Source: Isoetes taiwanensis (taxonomy: Eukaryota; Streptophyta; Lycopodiopsida; Isoetales; Isoetaceae). From it: a DNA stretch of 64,000 nt. The stretch's first letter is position 1. Each line of letters begins with the position of its first letter. Under the pieces are notes generated by a model. That model had not been told where the DNA came from and did not search any database. It was given only the letters and a program-made list of their open reading frames with translations. Where the stretch lies: contig JAJEKV010000006.1 in NCBI GenBank assembly GCA_021234155.1, positions 5,739,727 through 5,803,726 of the forward strand. The letters are read 5' to 3'. This document shows, one piece after another, positions 55,986 to 64,000 of the stretch. The position numbers were made by a program, and so were the translations under genes.

Positions 55986-58826
55986 TGAGGCAATGGTTGT
56001 GCATATGACACAATGTGCATATAGTGACTTGTTTGTGTTGATTGGTAGCTAGAGTAGTTGGGCTTAAATTCCAAGGACAATAATTCACAATTGCATCTTA
56101 GTGTAGAATGAATGTAATTTGATTTGGAAATCGACATTATAAGATCTGTTGTAGCAAATAAAAGAGAACTAATTTCTTACTTTGTAAGTGGATCAAAATT
56201 ATCTGCAATATGTTGGATAACTTAGTTTTGCATAACCCTTTTGTTACACTCACATTTCTAATCCATATGCATTTGGATGTGGTTTCTTTATTTATTACAC
56301 TGCCATGCTTCTTTATCACACATTTGGAGTTGCAAGTTATGCGAAATCCAAAACCTCAATCAAAGTCCAACATTTTAAAACATTACTGCCACGACTTTGT
56401 ATTGGGTACAACACTAATGGAGAATAGAACTTTGCTTTGTAAATATTGGAAAGTTCGAGGGATTTAACTCCCCTAAGACTATACATTTGCTGGACAATTT
56501 CTCGAGTGCATGGAACAATTTTTGCAAACAATGGTTCTCTGCTATTTTGTGCTTCTAATCTTGAAGCATCTCCATTAGTTTGATTGGTATTGTAGGGGAA
56601 GAGAGGAGGCCACATGATTCAAGCCTCATCATTCTAGATATGACAAACTGTGGTGCATTGAGAAAATACGGATTGGGCTTGGTGAGAAAGCGCAGAGACT
56701 ATGGTGTCTCAAAAGGAAAAGTGATTTATTCTGGATGTTATAGGAAGGGCGATTTGACAAATATTTAAAGCAAATACAACTCATTTGCAAGACAAAAAGA
56801 TAATAGGAGAAGATCTTACATGTAGTGGCTGGCACTCAAACCCCTTAAATTAATATTATATCTTGTATGATCCCGTATATGTGAAAAAGGTAGACTTTTT
56901 CTTTTGTTCCAAAAAGGCGCACCAAAATGGAATTGTTATAAAGTGCCTCAATTCACAGTGAAATTTACATCTCGGTTTTTCCATAGCTTCACTCCATTGG
57001 CTTCCATATGAAATACACGGCCTTGTCATCCCCTCTTTTACCTTTCTTATATGGAAAGGTCGACCCAACTTCTATTTTGGGTTCTGGATTGGTTACACGT
57101 TAAATGCAAATGGCTAGCTAATTTGGCCCACAAATAATATTCCATCTCTATGTTGCCAATGTTAATGTTTGAAATAAAGTTCTACCCTGAATAATAATTA
57201 CAATACTCCAAAACTAGCAATTGCAATATCTTTGTCTGTCCTAAACAAATGAATTTCACAAAGGGGCAAAACATGAAGTGTTCAATTACAATACATTATC
57301 CATATCCTTTCATTAAAGACACTACATCTTCTAATCTTCCAAGTTTGAAGGGGTTTTACCACCCCTAGACAGAGCAGGGGTTGTTGAAAGTTGGTGGGGC
57401 GGGCCCAAAGCAACCACCATGCCATTGGTGTGATTTGTCCTTTGCCATTTTATGGCCATAGTATAGAAACTGTATAATATTACACATAATGCACAATTGG
57501 ATTGACGTGTATGGCCAAGAGCAACAGTGTGGTCCAAAGGAGCATGTTAGATATGGAAAGATGAGCTATTCCAGTAATGAAACTGAAAAAAAAAATATCT
57601 CACTAGAGAGGCTAAGACTTTTAACCTTAGAATTAAAGTGAGATCGATTAATGTCAATGGAAGGATATGGTAGGTGCTTAAGTTAATAAAAGAATCAGGT
57701 AGAGAGCGAAGTCGTTTGAGAACGACTGAGGGATTAGGCGTACCGTGTCTCTAAGTTTGACACGGAGAGTAAACAAATGGGATATGGAGAGCATTTCAGA
57801 AGGGATTACAGGGGTAGAACATGTACCGACATAGCACATGGGAAAGGTTATTGGATGGGAAATGGCTTAGTATAATGGGGTGTAAGGTTGTTGGAATGCA
57901 AAATGTCAAAAAAAAAAAAGTCATGAGATTTGAAGCAAGAAATGGGGCATTGATTCTAGGCGAGTAGAACTCAACAAATTATTAAACAAAAAGATAAGGG
58001 CCAAAGTTTTATTCCATTAGACCTGATAAAATGGCTCCCATGCAACGTGGCTGCCTCCCATGCCTGATTGCCACGCCCCACCGACGGTGTAGATCTTACC
58101 CATGGACTTTTCTCTAAAGAAGCATCCAAGCGTTGAGGTTGCTCCAGGATTGATCTCAGCCGCGAACGACACGTGGTGTCAGCATAGCTTACTCATATGC
58201 GGAATTGTCTTACCGGAGGAGCTGTTTGATGGGGCAATCGATCCTTTCACCTTCGCAGGGAATTCAAATTTGTGGGTTCGTTTTCTTTTGGTTCGGCACT
58301 TGGATCTCGAAGCTTGGCCTTTTTCATGCGGATTCATACCTTCTGTCAAATGTCGGCGCTCAAAATCTCTCTCAATTAGGCTCAACATTGTAATCCCTGT
58401 AATTTCGCAAGAAAGCCGTATCATCAAGTGCTTTCTTTATCAAGATTGGTATTGGGTTGGATTATAATGAACAATTTCAAGCTCTGGTTTGAGGAGATAT
58501 ACTTTGTTTCGTTTCCATCTTACCTAAATTGCGCAGAAATTTGGACCTCTGACTATAACAATTTTAGAGTTCTTGTACTAAAGCATGCAGCAGATTCTGA
58601 ACCAAGGGTAGCAAGCAATACCATTTCTTTTCGGACTACCAAGCTGGACACGACTCTAGGCCAATGAACAATTTAACAGCTGATTCAACCCAAGGAAGAC
58701 TGGTGTAAATAGTTTCTGTAAATAACATAGCAGAAAGCTTGAACCTCTGCAGTTTAGACATACTTGCGAAATGCAAAGGGAGTAGCATCATTTTTATCGC
58801 ATATGGGGGATTTGGTTGGTGGATAA
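55986..58826. other. Intergenic DNA and presumed promoter/5' UTR of the DENN gene
   Basis: No gene with a known motif. A 121-codon plus-strand frame at 58102-58467 has no recognisable family and may lie in the promoter or leader of the downstream gene. GC content rises around 58030-58160, as often near plant promoters. Confidence 0.4.
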
Positions 58827-61800
58827 ATGGAGGAAGTTCATACCTCGAGTGAAGGAAACTACACTCCTTCGTTGTTTGCACAAACTACAGAAGCAGCTGC
58901 TAAAGCAGCAGTTGAGGCTGCAGCAGCTATAAGACCACGTCCTTCTATAGTTGTTTCCGCTCAAAATAGTTTTTCAAGAAACCCCAACTTTCAGAAGTGG
59001 AAGGGCCAATTCCAAAAGGTTTTGACGAAGTGGGGCTTAAATCCAAAGGAGAGTGGGCGAAAAAGTGTCTTTAATCCTGAGATACTGGCCAATCAGAAGC
59101 GGCAATGGATCGACCTTCAGCTAAAGAATTTGGTAAGCATGGATTATGGTTTACAGGACAATGTGCATTTAGATGCATATGTTACTGAAGAATAGGGTCC
59201 TTGCATGCTAAGAAAGATGTTTAGAGGGTTTGTATCCTGAATGATGACAGTCCAAACTCCAGATTGCCTACATAAGTATACGACAATGTATTCGAACACC
59301 TTATTTAAAGAGCATATTTTCCGAATACAAAAGCATATGGGGTAGCATGTCATCATATAATTGGCATCAACTTTTTATTGCAGGAAAAGAAAACTAATAA
59401 AGAACCAACCTGTATATTTGAGCACTTTGTGGTGGTTGGTCTGCACCCAGAGACAAACGTTGATGCAGTAGAAGCTGCTTTTGCTAAGAAAAAGGCATGG
59501 GAAAGAGATTATGAAAGAGCAGAAAAATTTATTGATGACTTCACTAGTGATGATTATGGATGCCGTGCACCTCCTGCTCCCACACTAGAGCCTCAGGTAC
59601 TATGATATTTTATTGAAGAGTTGAATGATGTTGGACATTTATCAAACACAAAGAAGTTGAATTTCAAAAGCCATATGAAACAGCATATATCATTGTCAGC
59701 CAAATACAAAAATCATTTATGAGTCCTCACACTTGAAATGCTAATTGGAATCTCTAACAGTGCATGGCCTTGTGTTATACTCACTGATTAAATTGTTATT
59801 ACCAGGTGCTCTTCAAATATCCTCCCGGGAAGCGTTTACCACTGAGAAGCAAGGATCTTACTTCATTTTGCTTTCCAAATGGAGTTGAGGTTGTTTTTTT
59901 TGCCTGAGAAATTTGAATTGCATCATATTTCTAAGGATGTGTGTCCTGGGGCTATGAATCTTATTGTAAGAATTATTAAAAAGGAAAAAGATGAAGTTAC
60001 AAAGTAAGAAGGGGGAAAAGTAAATAAATCTCAGTAGTAACAATGATGCAGGTTTTGTTAGGCAAGCCTCCTGAAACCGGGGCAAATAATTGAACCTTCT
60101 GAATAGGGTGTGTGTGAACAAGTTGGATTTTATAAGTGTTCAAACTCTGCTGATAATTTATGAGGTATCCTTGTTAATTGTAAGCTCAGATCTATCATTC
60201 ATATTTAACTCTGCTGACTGAGTAGCTGCCATTTTAGACAACATAATAGCTTCAGACTTTTGGTTTTATGGCAATTTTTTGTCAGTTAATGCATATTGTC
60301 AAATAAATGAAGTGAATAAATTTCTGAATTTGGAATTCTCATGCAATTTGAATAATAGGCAAGGATTGTGGAGCGGACTCCTTCAATGAGTGACCTAAAT
60401 GAGGTTATATATGGCCAGGTATTTGAAATCTATGTGATCCAAACTTTTGAAATAATCAAGTTAGGATCTTTTGTTACAATATTCGCTATATCTCTAACAG
60501 GACCATCAGACACGTGATGATCTGGCTTTTGGCTTCTTGCTCAAGGTTTGCAAAGCCTTTTTTCTTTCAGTTCAAAAAAGTTTAGCTGTTTTGTTTATGA
60601 TTTTTGTGCTTTCCAGGTAGCAGACAATGCTACATTATATGGGATCTGCATATGTGTAAGAGAGATAGTTCAACGGCCTCCTGCATTCTTGGCAGCAAAT
60701 ACAGCAATCTCATCCTTTCGTTTATCCAGAAGCCGTTTTCTTGTTTCGGCTCCTAGATGCTACTGCATTTTGACCAAACTGCCATTTTTCAAACTGCACT
60801 TTGAGGTGTTGCAAAGGTGAGCCTAAATCATCCGTATTATTTTATCGAGTTTTCAAAATGTGTTATAAGGAGTCTGGCCTGCATATCTTAGAGCCCTCTC
60901 TGTATAAGAGCCCTTGAGTAGTTACTTCATCCATATTTTCTTCCAGTCTTGATCTGCAAGTTAAAGATCCATATAAGAAAAACAAGTACTTGATTGAGGG
61001 TTTTCCATTTCTTGTAAAAAGAAGGTAGAATTATCATTCTTCTGGTATGACATCCTGGAAGACCTCAACATCTTCATGCAGCATATCAATAATTATACTG
61101 TGCTTGCATTGCTCTTCTCTTCTGTGCTTGCGTTTTTAGTCAACAATAGTAATCTCACTTAATATTTTATACATCTATGCATAATATAATGGAAGTCTAT
61201 ATATTAGAATTTTGATAATCTAGTTTGTATTCAGTTTTTATCCTTATAAATGGTAATTATTAATGAATTGTGCACATTTACTAATTTATGCAATGCCTGT
61301 GTGAAAGCAGCATTATTGCTCAAGAACGGTTGGACCGAATAAATCAGTGTGTTAGTGAGATGACCTTGTCTGAATCCGTTCCTCCTTTGGTGAAAGTCAG
61401 ATCTAGACAAAATGGCAAGCCAAGCTCACCCGATGTGGACTCTACAGATGAATGGATGGACAGTGCAATTCCTGTTGAGGACGTCCTTGGTGCTGCAGCT
61501 GCTGCAGCAGGTCTGATTTCAGAGAGTAAGTTGCCATCCTTTTCATCAAAACATTCTAGCATGTCACGCAGAGAAATGGAAATTAATGACACATTGGAGG
61601 AAAGTTCTCCGGCGAAGCATAATGGGTCAGTGGTAGAAGCTGCAAACGATGTGCATACTTCTAATGGCTCCCCTGAGGATGGAAAACATGATCGGACATA
61701 TCCTGCAAATGGTTGTGTGGGTGTTGATGATGGATTATGCAATGTCAGTTCAAATACGGATACTTTGCAGCCGGGAACAGTCCGGCACGAGCGAATTGAA

Positions 61801-64000
61801 AGTTCAGAGTCAATTTATAGGTACAGAGTTTCTTACATATTTGCTGAGGTCTAGGACTAGGAACATGAAATACAAATGTAAATGCCCTTAAACTGATTTC
61901 ACTGATATATCATAAACAGCATAGTTGAAAGCTCTGCCCAGAGTGCCGACTCAGATGATGATGATCTTGCTGAAGCGAGCTCATCTGGACAGGAAGATGA
62001 TTATGGGCGTGATGCTGTTCTTGCTTGGGCAGAGGTATGTAGATATTCTTAGCTAGGTTTTGAAAATATGTTTTCAGAAACATGTTACAATCATTGGTGA
62101 TTGTTGATTCAGGCAAATGACAACGATTCTTTGCGGATAATTTGTTCATACCACCGGGTGCCTATACCAGAGAGAGGGACTTGTCTTAATTTTCAAGCTT
62201 TGGATCACATTCAGCCCATTACGTTTTATAGGCCAGGCATTATTCAGTTGACATTGCTGGGTAAAACTTTAGATCCAAGCTCATGCAGGAGTAACCTTGA
62301 ATTGGCTGAGGTAGTATTTTGTTTGCTTTATAATATGTTGACTTTCTGATATTCACATGTTGCTTTATTACTTCCGCCTTCATTAGTTTCGGGCTGCAGC
62401 ATTAGCTGAGGAAGAAGCCCTTTTATTATCTATTTGGACAACGGCAACTGTCTGCAGATCTCTCTCACTTCAAAGTGTAAGGCCGCCTGCTCATTTGACA
62501 AAAAGATGTTGGTTTCAGAATTGAAATGGCAACATTCTACTTTTATGTGCATTTAGTTAATCCTTATTGTTGCAGGTTATGACGATGCTTGCTGGAGTAT
62601 TGCTGGAAAAGCAAGTTGTGGTTATTTGTTCGAACCCGGTGAGTAGTATGCAAATAAGTTGTTTTAATATGCTATCTGTTGAATTTTTATTTTAGCCTAA
62701 CTAACTCGAAATTTCTTGTTCAGGGAATCTTGTCCGCTGTTGTGCTTTCGTTGAAACCTATGCTTAGGCCATTTGAGTGGCAAAGCCTCTTGCTTCCGGT
62801 ATGTACAATTATTCTTATTCATGCCATCTGTTTCAGCGCCATAATGAAAGTCAAACAAGTGTAATAGCCTAGACACAAAATAGGGAGCTTTTGATTTGGG
62901 AGAACTTCAAAAATATATAATGAAAGGGGCATGTTTGATGTCATATACAATCACAGTTAAAGGTCTAAAGTTCTTTTGCATGCCACCAGGTCCTTGTTCA
63001 CCAGGTCCTTCCTTGTATGTTTAATGCATGTTGAAGATGCACTTTCGATTGGTAAAATGGATTAACATGTAAAGACATACGGAGTTTCAATTCTTGTCAA
63101 GTTAGGGATATGGGATTCTCTCTTTTATAGTTTGCATGTTGGTAATCGTGTCATGCTTATATATGCATTCATCTTGCAAAAAGTTCCTTGGATGGGTTGT
63201 TTGCTAAGGAATAGTAGTGTAACTCTTAAAACGGTCTGCGCATCTCATTCCATCTTCTTTTGACAGATCCTGCCAAATAAAATGTTGGATTTTTTGGATG
63301 CTCCAGTACCGTTCATTGTGAGCCATCTATAACCACCAAGGCCTGTTGAGTTGCATGTCTTATGTCTATGCTTAGCGTGATTGCTCTTCTATAGGTTGGG
63401 GTGCAGCACAAAACGTCTGAAGTGCGTGTCAAGACCTCCAACTTGATGCGTGTGAATGTCTACAAAGACCAGGTATTCATCCCCAATAGTTTAAATGGTT
63501 TTGCATCTTTGTATTGGGAATATTTTACATGACATTTTGTTCTGGGACCCTCCAACAATGATAATTGTTCCATTCTACAGGTGAAAATGGCATCCCTGCC
63601 TCAGTTACCAAGGCATCGGGAGTTAGCACTGGCATTGGAACCATATTACTCCAAACTTGCTGCTGAAAAGGAGTCTGCCAGTCGGCATCCTGTGCATGAG
63701 TACAGTGAGTCACAGGTTAATCATCTTAACAATTCACTTGGTTCTGTTATGCAATAAATACTTTATTTAGATTTGGTATGGTGGCGTATATGTCTTAAAC
63801 TCAGGCAAAAGCCACAGAAGGGTTTTTAGCAGTCTTACGAAGTTACCTGGAATCCCTGTGCATGGATGTCAGGTCACATACAATCACAAATGTTCAGGCA
63901 AATAATGACAGAGTAAGCAAGCAAAGCTTGGTTTGGCAGTAACAGAACTTTGTTAAATGAACATTGTTTGAGGCCATCATTCTGGATTTCAGGTGTCATT
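58827..64000 (+). CDS. DENN-domain protein (AT5G35560-like), 3' end outside window
   Basis: DENN proteins are guanine-nucleotide exchange factors for Rab GTPases in membrane traffic. Exons read: 58827-59132, 59384-59596, 59806-59889, 60359-60418, 60501-60545, 60617-60816, 61311-61820, 61920-62034, 62113-62310, 62387-62476, 62576-62638, 62724-62798, 63267-63317, 63395-63472, 63581-63715, 63805-63912, 63993 onward. Every junction is GT/AG and phases close, with about 779 codons inside the window. Order: Ala-rich N terminus (about 24-36); uDENN about 110-300 (FEHFVVVGLHP, VLFKYPPGKRLPL, ATLYGICICVREIVQRPPAF, SRFLVSAPRCYCILTKLPFF); acidic, Ser-rich linker about 310-500; cDENN about 580-675 (SIWTTATVCRSLSLQSVMTM, LEKQVVVICSNPG, SLKPMLRPFEWQSLLLPILP, DFLDAPVPFIVG). 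The dDENN part would lie beyond 64000. The ATG is the first in frame. No lesion seen. Confidence 0.92.

Noticed and set aside
58102-58467. 121-codon frame before the DENN gene
   Set aside because: No known motif, no splice support; probably leader or intergenic.

Overview
The window is plant nuclear DNA: two intron-rich plant genes on the plus strand separated by about 43 kb of nested and decayed transposable elements. The VAD1-like gene, the plant DENN gene, Ty3-type LTR elements primed by initiator tRNA-Met, Helitrons, and hAT and Tourist-like MITEs all point to a land plant. The Penelope-type retroelement is rare in flowering plants and fits a fern, lycophyte or gymnosperm better, but the sequence alone does not settle the species.

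Layout. 1-2467: no gene, one long ATCT microsatellite. 2468-7889: a plus-strand LTR split by a 3.9-kb Helitron (2632-6547). 8079-8276: Tourist-like MITE with TTA target duplication. 8717-15203: VAD1-like gene (GRAM, VASt, membrane segment; about 19 exons, about 595 aa), with a 940-bp hAT-type element in an intron. 15943-16773: two adjacent inverted-repeat elements. 18178-36087: a structurally complete minus-strand LTR retrotransposon (LTRs of about 1.5 kb, TTAGA target duplication on both sides, PBS and PPT) whose internal region has no recognisable coding; it is LARD-like. Inside it lies an 8.6-kb retroelement (about 24456-33089) with 2.3-kb direct repeats, an unrecognised ORF1 with an intron, and a Penelope-type reverse transcriptase. 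A 239-bp DNA element with an 8-bp target duplication sits in its right repeat. 36093-41760: L1 remnant, Helitron ends and a tandem duplication.

42346-52178 holds gene fragments and retroelement debris: a PIG-M exon joined in frame to an RNA-dependent RNA polymerase exon, a gag-only LTR element (TR-GAG, 44651-47815), a second diverged copy of the LARD-like family, a Ty3 RT remnant, a frameshifted unknown gene, and a histone H3 pseudogene. 52180-58826 is mostly silent, with L1 fragments. 58827-64000 is the 5' part of a DENN-domain gene that runs off the window.

The two host genes are not functionally linked in any visible way. VAD1-like proteins act in membrane/lipid-linked cell-death control and DENN proteins are Rab exchange factors. 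The best candidate for an undescribed system is the Penelope-type element: RT plus a large novel ORF1 that begins in the 5' direct repeat and is spliced into the body. A 47.9-48.3 kb relative of the host element gives a natural empty site that supports its boundaries.
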